Shown: positions 6,788 to 17,806 of the stretch, one piece after another
Numbering within the stretch: the stretch's first letter is position 1
How the letters are laid out: the number at the start of each line of letters is the position of its first letter
Assembly (NCBI RefSeq): GCF_001577305.1
Contig: NZ_CP014518.1
Coordinates: 3,100,001 to 3,164,000, forward strand
From: Sinomonas atrocyanea
Lineage (GTDB): Bacteria; Actinomycetota; Actinomycetes; Actinomycetales; Micrococcaceae
Direction of reading: 5' to 3'
DNA length: 64,000 nucleotides
Program-made: the position numbers and the translations under genes
The notes under the pieces: model-generated
What the model saw: only the letters and a program-made list of their open reading frames with translations
The model's database searches: none
What the model was told of the DNA's origin: nothing

Positions 6788-8278
6788 ATGGCCGAGCATC
6801 GCCGCGACGGTGGGGAGCAGGACCTGGTGGGGGGCCGGTACCGGCTGCTCGAGGTGATCGGGCGGGGGTCGACGGCGGTGGTGCACCGGGCGCGCGACGA
6901 GTCCCTGGGCCGGGAGGTCGCCGTCAAGGTGATGCAGCCCGGGGCCATGGACGAGGCGGAGCTGCGGCGCAGCGACACGGAGGTGAAGCTCCTCGCCCAG
7001 CTCAGCCACCCCGGCCTGGTCACGCTCCTCGACGCCGGGACGGAGCGCACCGCCGGCGGCGCCGCGCGCGTCTACCTCGTCATGGAGCTGGTCACCGGAG
7101 CGGACCTGCGCGAGCACCTCCGGCACGGGCCGCTCGAGTCCTCGGCCGTGGCGGAGATCGGCCACGACCTGTGCGAGGCCCTCGCCTACGTCCACGCCCG
7201 CGGCGTGGTGCACCGGGACATCAAGCCGGCCAACATCCTCCTGCTGGACCACCCGGAGGAGGCCGCGCGGTTCCACGCCAAGCTCACCGACTTCGGCATC
7301 GCCTGGATCCCCGACTCCGAGCTGACGCTCGAGGACGCGGTCTCTGGCACCCCGGCCTTCCTCAGCCCGGAACAGGTCCGCGGCGACCATGCGGGCCCGG
7401 AGAGCGACGTCTACTCGCTGGGCCTCGTGCTGCTCCAGTGCCTCACCGGGCGGCTCGCCTTCCCCGGGCCGCCGCTCGAGAGCGCCGTCCGGCGGCTCAC
7501 CCTCCCGGCGCCCATCCCGGACGACGTCGATCCCCTGTGGCGTCAGCTTCTGGCCGGGATGACGGCCATGGACCCGGCCGCGCGCCCCAGCGCGGCGGAG
7601 GCGGCGGCGGCCCTGCAGCGGCTGGCCGCCCTCGGCACCCTCGCGGGTCCGCTGCCCGAGCTCGCGGAGGCGGAGGAGGCGCTGCGCCTGGCAGAGGTGC
7701 GCAGCTACGCGGCGCCGGCCAGCGCTCAGTCCGCCGCCTTCGACCGCATCACCCGCCTGGCCTCCCGCGTCCTGGGCGTCCCGATGGCCACCGTGAGCAT
7801 CGTGGACGCGGACAGGATCTGGTTCCTCTCCACCCACGGCCTCGAGGCGGACCACGTGGACCGGCACCCGGGCCTGTGCGCCTCCGCGGTGCTGCAGGAT
7901 GACCTCTGGGTGCTCCCCGACGCCGCCGCGGATCCCCTCGCGGTGGCCAACCCGCTCGTGTGCGGGGACCTCGGCGTGCGGTTCTACGCCGCCGTCCCCC
8001 TCAAGACCCCCGCCGGGGCGAACATCGGCACGCTGTCCGTCCTGGACCGGGTGCCGCGCACCCTCTCGAGGTCCCACGCGGCGACGCTGCGCGACCTGGC
8101 CGGCCTCGTCATGGACCAGCTCGTGCTGCGCCGGGCCACGCTCGAGGCGAGCTCCCCCGCCGTCGTGCCTGCCGCCGTCGTGCCTCCCGCCGTCGTCCCC
8201 GCGCCGCAACCGGTACGCACGCCGGAACCGATGCCCGCAGAACAGGCGCCCCTCGTGGGTCTCCCCAACGCGGGCTGA
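6788..8278 (+). CDS. Soluble Ser/Thr protein kinase fused to a GAF domain
   Basis: The 496-residue protein has an N-terminal Hanks-type kinase: glycine loop IGRGSTAVV (24-32), Lys47 in AVKV, catalytic loop HRDIKPAN (142-149), DFG (168-170) and GTPAFLSPEQ (187-196). After about residue 320 comes a GAF-like sensor domain (VPMATVSIVDADRIWF to IGTLSVLD), then a Pro/Val-rich low-complexity tail. No transmembrane helix or PASTA repeats are present, unlike PknB-type kinases, so it should be cytosolic and sense a small molecule or redox state. GAF domains of this subtype often precede diguanylate cyclases or histidine kinases; the fusion to a Hanks kinase is less usual. A 74-aa protein gene follows 99 bases downstream. 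Confidence 0.9.
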   Translation: MAEHRRDGGEQDLVGGRYRLLEVIGRGSTAVVHRARDESLGREVAVKVMQPGAMDEAELRRSDTEVKLLAQLSHPGLVTLLDAGTERTAGGAARVYLVMELVTGADLREHLRHGPLESSAVAEIGHDLCEALAYVHARGVVHRDIKPANILLLDHPEEAARFHAKLTDFGIAWIPDSELTLEDAVSGTPAFLSPEQVRGDHAGPESDVYSLGLVLLQCLTGRLAFPGPPLESAVRRLTLPAPIPDDVDPLWRQLLAGMTAMDPAARPSAAEAAAALQRLAALGTLAGPLPELAEAEEALRLAEVRSYAAPASAQSAAFDRITRLASRVLGVPMATVSIVDADRIWFLSTHGLEADHVDRHPGLCASAVLQDDLWVLPDAAADPLAVANPLVCGDLGVRFYAAVPLKTPAGANIGTLSVLDRVPRTLSRSHAATLRDLAGLVMDQLVLRRATLEASSPAVVPAAVVPPAVVPAPQPVRTPEPMPAEQAPLVGLPNAG

Positions 8279-8377
8279 CCCCGGGAACCCCGCCCTGGGA
8301 CTAAAGGCCCTCCAGAGCCGCGGGCATCTCGTGGATCGTTGTCAGTGAACGGTCTTGGGAGGTTCAGGAGGAGAGCC

Positions 8378-8602
8378 ATGAAGGACGTGCCCGCACGCCT
8401 GCCCCGCCACCACTGGGCCTCCGCGCCCAGCGACCCGTGGCACGGCCTGCCCCCGCTGCCCCCGGATGCGGACCCGATCGATCCGTACGCCCACCGCCGC
8501 CAGGAGCAGCTCCTCGACGACCTGATCCGGGCCGGCCTCAGCGAGGAGCAGGCGCTCGCGCAGCTCGCCCGCCTCGAGGCCGGGGACCTCTGGAGCGGGT
8601 AG
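8378..8602 (+). CDS. 74-aa protein of a two-member family in this window (AGD-W-SG tail)
   Basis: ATG at 8378 follows AGGAGGAGA closely; 74 residues. The N-terminal half is Pro/His/Trp-rich and probably unstructured. The C-terminal half is an amphipathic helix pair, QLLDDLIRAGLSEEQALAQL, ending EAGDLWSG. A second protein at 52116-52340 is also exactly 74 residues and aligns without gaps over the last 36 residues, sharing LL, AGL, A-A and the terminal AGD-(L/I)-WSG. I do not recognise the family. It lies just downstream of the kinase-GAF gene and 10 bases from the convergent glgX, so it may be a small effector or adaptor. Confidence 0.8.
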   Translation: MKDVPARLPRHHWASAPSDPWHGLPPLPPDADPIDPYAHRRQEQLLDDLIRAGLSEEQALAQLARLEAGDLWSG

Positions 8603-8612
8603 GCGCGGCGCC

Positions 8613-10760
<2,148 letters not shown>

Positions 10761-10881
10761 TCGCTGAGGGTAGCGGAGAATCGGCGGCGCGGAGGTGAAG
10801 GGTCGCAGGTCCTTGGTCCGCCCCCGGCGCGCGGCTAGGGTGGGGACACCGTGAGCCGTCCATCTGGGAGGAGGCGCACGC

Positions 10882-11571
10882 ATGGATCTGTCCTTCGACG
10901 AGGTCGAGGCGCCGCCGGCTCGGCGCACCTGGCTCTGGCTGGGAGTGGGGTGCGTGGGCGTGCTCCTGCTCGTGCTGTTCCTCGTGGCGCCGGCGGCCGC
11001 CGCCGTGGCGGGGCTGATCCTGCTCTCGGCGATCCCGCTCGCCGTGCTCGCGGGCACGCAGCGGACGACGGCGCCGCTCGCCGCCGCGGGCGCCGTGGCC
11101 CTCGTGGCACTCGGCGGCTCCGCCGTGGCCCTCGCGGTCGAGTCGTACAACGCCGACCGCGCACTCAGGACGGTCACGGCCCACACCCGGCCCGCAGACC
11201 CTCCCCCGAGCGACCAGCCCGCCGTCGCGCCGGCTCCCCGCCCGCACACCGCCCCGGCTCCCCCGCCGCGGCCGAAGGCGGCGCCGCGGGCTCCCCAACG
11301 CGAGCCGCTCGCGCCCCTCGTGCCGCCGGTGAGGCCGGCCGTCCCGGCGGCGCCGGTGCCCGCCGCTCCCCCGCCGGCAGTGACCGCTGCGCCGACGCCC
11401 GCCGCGCCGGTGCCCTCGCCGCCCACGCAGCCGGCCGCCCCGGTCACGCCGCAGATCGTCGACGTGTCCGCGACCGTGGCATGGGGGCGGCTGTCCACCG
11501 AGGCCCGCGCGCAGCTGTGCCTGGCGGCGCTCAGGCAGGCCCTCTCGGTCCCGCCGGGCCAGTGCCGCTGA
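10882..11571 (+). CDS. Membrane protein with long Pro/Ala linker, unknown
   Basis: The gene has a good RBS (GGGAGGAGG) before ATG 10882 and encodes 229 residues. After about 18 polar residues come two or three hydrophobic segments (about 19-38, 39-58, 65-86). A Pro/Ala/Val-rich linker of around 100 residues follows, and then a short conserved-looking C-terminus (VSATVAWGRLSTEARAQLC to GQCR) with two Cys residues. The layout is a membrane anchor, a wall-spanning linker and a small extracytoplasmic end domain. No family is recognised. It is transcribed divergently from glgX and followed by another unknown gene on the same strand. Confidence 0.7.
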   Translation: MDLSFDEVEAPPARRTWLWLGVGCVGVLLLVLFLVAPAAAAVAGLILLSAIPLAVLAGTQRTTAPLAAAGAVALVALGGSAVALAVESYNADRALRTVTAHTRPADPPPSDQPAVAPAPRPHTAPAPPPRPKAAPRAPQREPLAPLVPPVRPAVPAAPVPAAPPPAVTAAPTPAAPVPSPPTQPAAPVTPQIVDVSATVAWGRLSTEARAQLCLAALRQALSVPPGQCR

Positions 11572-11674
11572 CGCGGCGCGTCACACTTCGGCCAGTCCGT
11601 TCTCCCCTGTCCGCCGCGGCCCGTCACGGCCTAGCCTTGTCCCGAGGCAACCACTGGCGACGGGAGGCCGGGCG

Positions 11675-12064
11675 ATGGGTTTCAGGCTCCTTGCCCTCGG
11701 CGACAAGGTGACGTTCCACGACACGGGGCGGCGCCCGTTCAACGTCCGGGCCGTGTCGCCGGACGGCAGCGTGGTGATCCTCTCCCGCCCCGTGGGGCGC
11801 GGGGACGCGGCTGAGTACACGATGATCGACTGGCACCATGAGATGCGCGGCACGGACGGCACCACCGGCGCCGGGATCCGGATCGCCTCCCAGGCCCACC
11901 AGCGCCTGCACCGGTTCTTCACCGAGCGGGCCTCGCTCCGCGACGGCGACGTGCCGGCCACCCAGTCCATCCTCGCCTTTGGCGACTGGACGCCGGTGCG
12001 GATCGCCACCGTGAACGGCCGCCCCGAGCCCGGAGTGCACCAGGCCACCTCCGAGCACGGGTGA
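11675..12064 (+). CDS. 129-aa protein of unknown function
   Basis: ATG 11675 is preceded by a GACGGGAGG run. The 129-residue product is soluble with no signal peptide or helices long enough to span a membrane. The first half is strand-rich (GDKVTFHDTGRRPFNVRAVS to SVVILSRPV) and could be a small SH3-like or PRC-like barrel. The middle, ASQAHQRLHRFFTERASL, is helical and the end is Gly/Pro-rich. No family is recognised. It lies 100 bases after the membrane-linker protein gene and is the last host-like gene before the more A/T-rich polysaccharide segment. Confidence 0.6.
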   Translation: MGFRLLALGDKVTFHDTGRRPFNVRAVSPDGSVVILSRPVGRGDAAEYTMIDWHHEMRGTDGTTGAGIRIASQAHQRLHRFFTERASLRDGDVPATQSILAFGDWTPVRIATVNGRPEPGVHQATSEHG

Positions 12065-12434
12065 GGTGCAGGAGGCGGCCTGGGGCACTGCAACTAATTC
12101 CGCCCGTAGTCCCCTGTAGGGCAGCGGTATGCCGTGCAGGGCAAGGCTAACAGGAGCGGTTCAGTCCGTGGGACCTGAGCAGAAGCAAGACCCCGTCATT
12201 TACGAGACTTAGGGCGGTCGATTCGCGCCCAGAAACCCGGATGACCACGGATGCGCGTCGCCCCCACGATGCGAAGGGTCAGGGACACCGGAGCCCCTAG
12301 GCGTCCTGTATCCACTTCTTGAAAGGTCCCGCTCGCTTGCCCCTGCCGGGAAGACGGCCGAGTGAACCCAAGCCAACCTCCAAGCTATGTGCCATGGCCA
12401 GTACAGGGTTAGCCAAGAACTCGGCGATGCCCGC
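12065..12434. other. Intergenic stretch at the left edge of the polysaccharide locus
   Basis: These 370 bases lie between the 129-aa gene (plus) and the end of the GT4 gene (minus), so they are a convergent intergenic region. The right-hand part is already more A/T-rich. I see no transposase remnant, tRNA, or strong terminator hairpin, and no frame with a credible RBS. Confidence 0.4.
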
Positions 12435-13622
12435 TCAAGACCAGTTCATCCACCAAGAAACTAGCTTTTCCGCCTCGCGGTACTGGTTGAACTGCTCATC
12501 CACGAATCTCTTTGCCTCACCCTTCAAAATATCTCGCGTGCTCGGGTCCTGGAGGTCCATGATCGCCTGCGCGAGACCGACGTGGTCGCCGGGATCAACC
12601 GTCCGACCCGTCTCCCCATCCTTAACCAACTCTGGAATTCCCGAAAGATAAGAAGAAACTACCGGAACGCCTAAGGTCATAGCTTCCATGAGGGCAACGG
12701 GAATACCGTCTATGTCCCCGTCCGGTGACCGCACCGAAGGAAGCACGAAAACCTGGGATGCTGCAACGGTGGAGAGCACCTTCGAGTGAGGGAGCGAGCC
12801 ATGCCATTCAAAGAACTCACCCACCCCTGCATCACTAGCCTGCGCTCGCAATTCGCTTTCCAGTGGCCCAGCGCCGATGATGGACCATTTGAAGACCAAG
12901 CCCCTGTCCTTCAGCACAGTAGCGGCCCGTATCGCCACATCGACACCCTTCTTACGAACTAGGCGGCCAACGGTCACGATCTTGAACGTTCCGGAAGCGA
13001 TCGATGTGTCTTGACTACCCCTGGGAATGATACCGCAATGCACAATTCCACTCGGCCGGACCTCAGTCGACAAGAAGAGAGCGCGACCCACCGCTTCACT
13101 CGCGGCAAATACTCCATCAACCAGCCTCACAATATCCAACGTACGCTTTGCACTCGGAGGCACGCTTGCGTCCGCAGCGTGCGTTGTGGCCGTCCAGACA
13201 CGACTGGGAACACCTAGGTCGGCGAGATAGGCAGAAACGTCTAAAGCCCTGCCCAAAAAATGCACATGGACGGCCAGATCCCGCGTACCAAGATTCCGAA
13301 GGATACGGGAAAGGACGACAGCATGCCAGACAGCGTACGCCTGTCTGATCATTCGAGCGGCTGAAAAACCCTCAGACAAAAAACGAGTGCGAACTCGGCG
13401 GTTAGCTAATGCCTTGGGCACCAGGAGCATCGCGACGATACGCTCGAACTTCGAAACGGAAGCATTGAGGTGAACAACGCGTTCGGAAGAGAGTCCCTCA
13501 TCTGCTCCGCGCAACGAATAGAGGAAGACATCGTTGCCAGAGGACGCAACCGCTGCGGCTTCATTCACAACGAACGTCTGCGTCCGAGCCGGATACTCTT
13601 GGCATACGTATAAGACCTTCAA
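12435..13622 (-). CDS. Glycosyltransferase, GT4 family
   Basis: The protein (395 residues from a TTG start at 13622) has the two Rossmann halves of GT-B enzymes. The N-half begins VLYVCQEYPARTQTFV. The C-half contains VTVGRLVRKKGVDVAIRA and the donor-site segment IDGIPVALMEAMTLGVPVV with the E-x7-E type acidic pair. The frame is open to an ATG at 13661, but the TTG has a GAAAGGGAG site 6 bases upstream and fits the family N-terminus better. It probably transfers one sugar to the lipid-linked repeat unit on the cytoplasmic face. It is the last gene of the minus-strand arm. Confidence 0.88.
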   Translation of the reverse strand: MKVLYVCQEYPARTQTFVVNEAAAVASSGNDVFLYSLRGADEGLSSERVVHLNASVSKFERIVAMLLVPKALANRRVRTRFLSEGFSAARMIRQAYAVWHAVVLSRILRNLGTRDLAVHVHFLGRALDVSAYLADLGVPSRVWTATTHAADASVPPSAKRTLDIVRLVDGVFAASEAVGRALFLSTEVRPSGIVHCGIIPRGSQDTSIASGTFKIVTVGRLVRKKGVDVAIRAATVLKDRGLVFKWSIIGAGPLESELRAQASDAGVGEFFEWHGSLPHSKVLSTVAASQVFVLPSVRSPDGDIDGIPVALMEAMTLGVPVVSSYLSGIPELVKDGETGRTVDPGDHVGLAQAIMDLQDPSTRDILKGEAKRFVDEQFNQYREAEKLVSWWMNWS

Positions 13623-13821
13623 AGCGCGCTCCCTTTCTCTCGTGAAAAAATCAAAACGCATTGAGCATCGTGGGCGACCCTGGCTCTACAGGCCATCTTG
13701 AGACCGCGCGTGGAAGCCTCCGACACTCAATCAGATGACTCTGCAACCTATCCTCTATCGAAACCGCCCAGATTTCGATATTGATCCCGGCCATTCTCCT
13801 GTCACCATCAGAGGCGATACT

Positions 13822-15078
13822 CTAGCGCTCCGGTTCAGGGCGCATAGAACTCGGTGAGTCGTGTCCGTCAAACCTTTCCGGATTGCGGACCCACTCACCG
13901 CGAAGTCCGACACCTTTGTGCGGCTTAAAACTTTCCACTGATCCCCGATTGGCTGAAATGCAGATCGTGAGAACAATAGGAAGCGCTACGTACGGACTGT
14001 TCAGTCCACTGACAGAGAAACCGTTGGCAAAAGCGATGGCAAAAATGGTCCATGTGACGCGGACCCCCGCACCGCTCCGTCGCAGGCTAAATAGTACGAC
14101 AAATACTGTCAGAAACAACCCAAACAAGCCAGCATCATATACCACGCGCATGATAAATGCATGAAGTACGACGGAGTAGCAGGTGCCGTCTCCGGTCGAC
14201 GAAAACAAGCTCGAGTAATACTCCATCGCTGCGCAACCGCCGCTACTGAGAGGCGTGATAGGCGATGTGCCCCAGAGCCAATCTAAAAGATTCCAGTTTG
14301 CGGTTTCCCCTAAGAATACAGATAGGAAGTTCAGTCTATCTACGCCACCAGACTCCGCCCGCGCAGCGAAAACATCACTAACGAAGTAAACGATCACGGG
14401 CACCACGATCACCAGCAACAAACGCACGGCAACGCGTGCCCTGGCGACATTGATCACCGCGTAAATGATCAAGAGTCCAAACTCCACCGCCCCGCTGCGG
14501 GATCCAGATGACATCACCAAGGCACCGAGAGCTAACAGAGTCCAGACCTGCTGGCGTCCTGTCAAACGGGACAGCAGCCCGGCTGCAAGTGCGCAGTACA
14601 ATGCCAACTCGAAGTTGTTTTCGGTCAGCAGACCAGACCTCTGACTCGGACCAAGGATCGCAATGGTTAATATCGTCTTGACAAGACCTAGGCTTATTAG
14701 CACCCACATCACTTTAATCATTGGAAGCAACGGGCCCCAGCTGCGATGCAGCGCAATGACAAATGCGATCAGGTAAAGCAGCCATCGATAGGCTTGGAGA
14801 AAATCGGGCACCGGGGAATCATTCGCCACCGCCGCCGCGACCCTCGTCACAAGGTAGGCGACCAGAAAAAGAATGATCATCGTGTGGCGAATGCGCCCAA
14901 CCCAGACGCTAACACATATAAAGGATATCAGCCACGCATCTAACAACTCATTGACCGGCAGAGGCGAATATCCTCCGAGCGAAAAAACGCTTGCGCATCC
15001 CGAGACGACTAGAATCGCGTATAGCGACTTCCTCAGCAGCCCTGGTACCTCGGCGCCGTAACTCGATATATCGGTCAC
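13822..15078 (-). CDS. O-antigen polymerase-like membrane protein (Wzy type)
   Basis: From a GTG at 15078 (GGGAGA upstream) the product is 418 residues with about ten to twelve hydrophobic segments. A large extracytoplasmic loop runs roughly from VFAARAESGGVDRLNFL to GDGTCYSVVLHAF. The motif SSGSRSG in a mid-protein segment and the long loop are typical of Wzy/ligase (Wzy_C-like) proteins. Wzy polymerises undecaprenyl-linked repeat units on the outer face of the membrane. A longer frame reaches 15381 but would run into the upstream flippase gene, so the GTG is preferred. Many rare A/T-ending codons are used compared with the flanks. Confidence 0.8.
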   Translation of the reverse strand: MTDISSYGAEVPGLLRKSLYAILVVSGCASVFSLGGYSPLPVNELLDAWLISFICVSVWVGRIRHTMIILFLVAYLVTRVAAAVANDSPVPDFLQAYRWLLYLIAFVIALHRSWGPLLPMIKVMWVLISLGLVKTILTIAILGPSQRSGLLTENNFELALYCALAAGLLSRLTGRQQVWTLLALGALVMSSGSRSGAVEFGLLIIYAVINVARARVAVRLLLVIVVPVIVYFVSDVFAARAESGGVDRLNFLSVFLGETANWNLLDWLWGTSPITPLSSGGCAAMEYYSSLFSSTGDGTCYSVVLHAFIMRVVYDAGLFGLFLTVFVVLFSLRRSGAGVRVTWTIFAIAFANGFSVSGLNSPYVALPIVLTICISANRGSVESFKPHKGVGLRGEWVRNPERFDGHDSPSSMRPEPER

Positions 15079-15221
15079 GTATTCATCTCCCACACTCGAG
15101 CACCATGGATGAAGCTCCCAGATCCGTCCCGCGGGATTCAGCCGGGCATGCTCCCGACCCCGATACAGAACTGCGCCTAAGGTTCGCTCCGACGCAACCT
15201 TGGTCCGACCTCCAGGGGACG

Positions 15222-16466
15222 CTAACCACGACGTGCGCTCCAAATAAGAGCAAGTCCGTTTCCGCCAGCCTCTGTAGCTGCGCCCTTCGAACGATACGCC
15301 CGACGAGCGAACAAGCCACCAAGAGCGGCCGACCCGAGTGAAGCGATTAGCAGCGCTGTCGCCGCTCCAAGGAGACCCCACACCCGATACGTCAGAACAA
15401 CCAACAGCAAATACACTACGGATACAGCTAATTCCGTCTTGGCAGCGATGCCATCCTGTCCTTTGAACCGGAGGACCTCATTGAGAACTTTTCTAGAGCC
15501 CATTGCACCGCCGGCCACGCAAAGTAGGGCTGCAACGACCCTCACGTCATTGAACTGACCGCCGAACAGAAGCGTGATGGCCCAAGGAGCCAGCGGGGCT
15601 ATGAGTAGGCCGCCCACGAAAGGAGCCAAGACAGCCGCCACCACGCTCTTAACCGCTCCTGGCGAGGAACTCAGCCTCGCGGGAACTACCGTAGCCAGCA
15701 CCTGGCCAAGCAACTTCGGCAGGTTAGCGAGGGACAGGCCTGCCACGTAGTACCCAAGCGCTGAATTAGACCCGAGTGAGACTACTAAGAGCTGGTCAAG
15801 CCTAAAGCTCTCTAACGGCGAGTGAAGCGACAAGAGGCCGCGAAGACCTCGACGCCGAATCGATGATGCCGATCTCACCCTCACCGATGATGGGCTGACG
15901 CGGGATGACGCCGCTTTCACTAACAAATAGCCCACTATCGCCCCCACCAATGCAGACAGGTACCACGCGTACATAACCGTCTCTACCGTGAAGGTTCGCA
16001 AGATCAGCAGAACCCCCAAAACCAGCGAGTATAGTCCCGGCGGCAGAAATTGCAGCAGCGCTGTCGACGCGTACCGCCGACAGCCCGCAAGCACCCCCAT
16101 TTGGACCGGTATCACCGCGAACAGGAACGATGAAACGCCCCCGCCGACCACGACCACGGGAGGCATGCCAGCCCATCCGAGGACTAGCGCGGCCGCAGTG
16201 CATACGACCAAGCTGATGGGCAGCATTGCCTGCATCGCGTTGCTTGATGTCGCCAGAACATTAGCTCCGCGCGAAACGTGAAGATTCACCAAGCTGGACC
16301 CTGAGTTCGCAATCACGAACGACGCGAGCGTGACGACTAACATGGCCGACGCGATCTGGCCACGCCCGAGCGGACCAAGCAATCTAGCTATAAGCAATCC
16401 CGACACGAATAGGGCGCACTGGGTTAGCCCAATGCCCACAAAAAGTCGCGTCAACGCGCGCCACAT
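15222..16466 (-). CDS. Polysaccharide flippase-like membrane protein (Wzx, MATE/MVF fold)
   Basis: The 414-residue protein has about twelve evenly spaced helices. The N-terminus GLTQCALFVSGLLIARLLGP and the LGPLGRGQIASA loop resemble the opening helices of Wzx and other MVF-fold exporters. It should flip the finished lipid-linked repeat unit across the membrane for the Wzy-like protein encoded next. Its stop lies 144 bases before the polymerase start. It shares the A/T-richer composition of this arm. Confidence 0.82.
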   Translation of the reverse strand: MWRALTRLFVGIGLTQCALFVSGLLIARLLGPLGRGQIASAMLVVTLASFVIANSGSSLVNLHVSRGANVLATSSNAMQAMLPISLVVCTAAALVLGWAGMPPVVVVGGGVSSFLFAVIPVQMGVLAGCRRYASTALLQFLPPGLYSLVLGVLLILRTFTVETVMYAWYLSALVGAIVGYLLVKAASSRVSPSSVRVRSASSIRRRGLRGLLSLHSPLESFRLDQLLVVSLGSNSALGYYVAGLSLANLPKLLGQVLATVVPARLSSSPGAVKSVVAAVLAPFVGGLLIAPLAPWAITLLFGGQFNDVRVVAALLCVAGGAMGSRKVLNEVLRFKGQDGIAAKTELAVSVVYLLLVVLTYRVWGLLGAATALLIASLGSAALGGLFARRAYRSKGAATEAGGNGLALIWSARRG

Positions 16467-16538
16467 GCTAGCCGCCCCCCACAGGGTGTGGCCGCAGGAC
16501 TGCCGTCACATACCGCGCGTCCAGACAGAAATAACACC

Positions 16539-17720
16539 CTACCCCGTTTCTGCAATGAATCTGGCTAATCGATCCCAGCTCAGCTCCTTTTGTGCGAACT
16601 TCATCGCGCGCAAACCCGACGCTTTCGTATCAGAAGGATGCCAGAGGGCGCGCTCAAGCGCACCTCTCAACGTGTCGACATCAACCGAGTCGAGAACCTC
16701 TCCCGAATCTGCTTCCAAGAGATACTGTCCAGCAGCCACATGCTCACTGACAATCACATGGCACCCTCCCACCATAGCCTCGGCGATCGTAAGTCCGAAG
16801 TTTTCGTTTTCAGATGGAAGAACGAAGGTTCCGGACCGACGATAAAGCCAAGCCTTTTGCCTCGAGTCCACAGGCCCGACGAACAGGACACTGTCGAGTA
16901 CGCCGAGAGATTCGGCAAGGCTACTTAGCTCGGCGTGGGTGATCTCTCCATCGGGGCCCGCGAAGACGAGAAGCGATTTCTCGGGTCGCTTGGCGGCGGC
17001 CCACGCCCGCAACAGTAGCTCCGGCCTCTTCTTCAGAGCGAAGCGACCCAAATAGAGCACAGCTTCAGACCGAGAAGGTAGACGGTCAGCTAACGCCGTT
17101 ATGGGCAATTCTTCCGTTGACAGTTCAGCCCCTAGAGGTATAACCACCGCCTGGTCTTCGGCTACCAGATCCCGAGCGCGCTGAGCTTCGGACGGCGCAC
17201 TGAAGTGAACATAGGACGCATGTCGAAGAACCCGCTTCCCGATAACGCTGTTGAAGATAAGCTTCCTCTTCTTTGACTTGCTCCGTTCGTACGTCTCCAG
17301 CGCTCCGTGCAGTTGTACGCCATAGGGTTTCCGAAATGCCCTACATGCAAGGTAGACAAAAAATTGATGTACTGCGTACTGACCGTGAATATGCACTAGG
17401 TCGGCACCTCGCACTGCGGACCAGATGCCGATGCAGAGCAACCAGCTGTTTCGGAGAAAGAAAGGTCGCGATGCCGGAAAGGCACGCACATTCGCGCCGG
17501 TGCCCCTAATTGCACTAGGCTTCAAACGATCCCCCTTATCGTTTGCGAGATCAGTAGTGTATATCCTTGCATCGACCCCCAGCTCGTTCAATCGCCTGTT
17601 CAATGCGAGCGAGCCCACCGAGGGACCGCCGAATTCTTCAGACACGCTTGAAATAACTTGAAGTACCTTTTTTTGGCTAACCTCTGGTCCCGAAACGGTT
17701 CTCTGCGTCTTGCCCAACAT
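16539..17720 (-). CDS. Glycosyltransferase, GT4 family
   Basis: The start chosen is ATG 17720 (393 residues); a TTG five codons upstream is possible. The N-half has VLQVISSVSEEFGGPS and the acceptor-side HIHGQYAVHQ. The C-half has AVLYLGRFALKKRPELL, FAGPDGE and the donor motif PSENENFGLTIAEAM with the E-x7-E pair. The opening VSEEFGGPS resembles GT4 enzymes of exopolysaccharide loci. Sugar and acceptor cannot be assigned. It lies between the flippase and GT2 genes on the same strand. Confidence 0.9.
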   Translation of the reverse strand: MLGKTQRTVSGPEVSQKKVLQVISSVSEEFGGPSVGSLALNRRLNELGVDARIYTTDLANDKGDRLKPSAIRGTGANVRAFPASRPFFLRNSWLLCIGIWSAVRGADLVHIHGQYAVHQFFVYLACRAFRKPYGVQLHGALETYERSKSKKRKLIFNSVIGKRVLRHASYVHFSAPSEAQRARDLVAEDQAVVIPLGAELSTEELPITALADRLPSRSEAVLYLGRFALKKRPELLLRAWAAAKRPEKSLLVFAGPDGEITHAELSSLAESLGVLDSVLFVGPVDSRQKAWLYRRSGTFVLPSENENFGLTIAEAMVGGCHVIVSEHVAAGQYLLEADSGEVLDSVDVDTLRGALERALWHPSDTKASGLRAMKFAQKELSWDRLARFIAETG

Positions 17721-17806
17721 TAAGCCCCAACCCAACCTAACCTGACAGTGTGCGAGCGATAGTTCATTTCGAAGCTTCTTGGGACCCCTACACCCAAGGT
17801 GCTCCG

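Noticed and set aside
13822..15381. 519-residue version of the Wzy-like protein
   Set aside because: The first 100 residues lack membrane character, overlap the flippase gene and read as shadow coding. GTG 15078 has an RBS and fits the family start.
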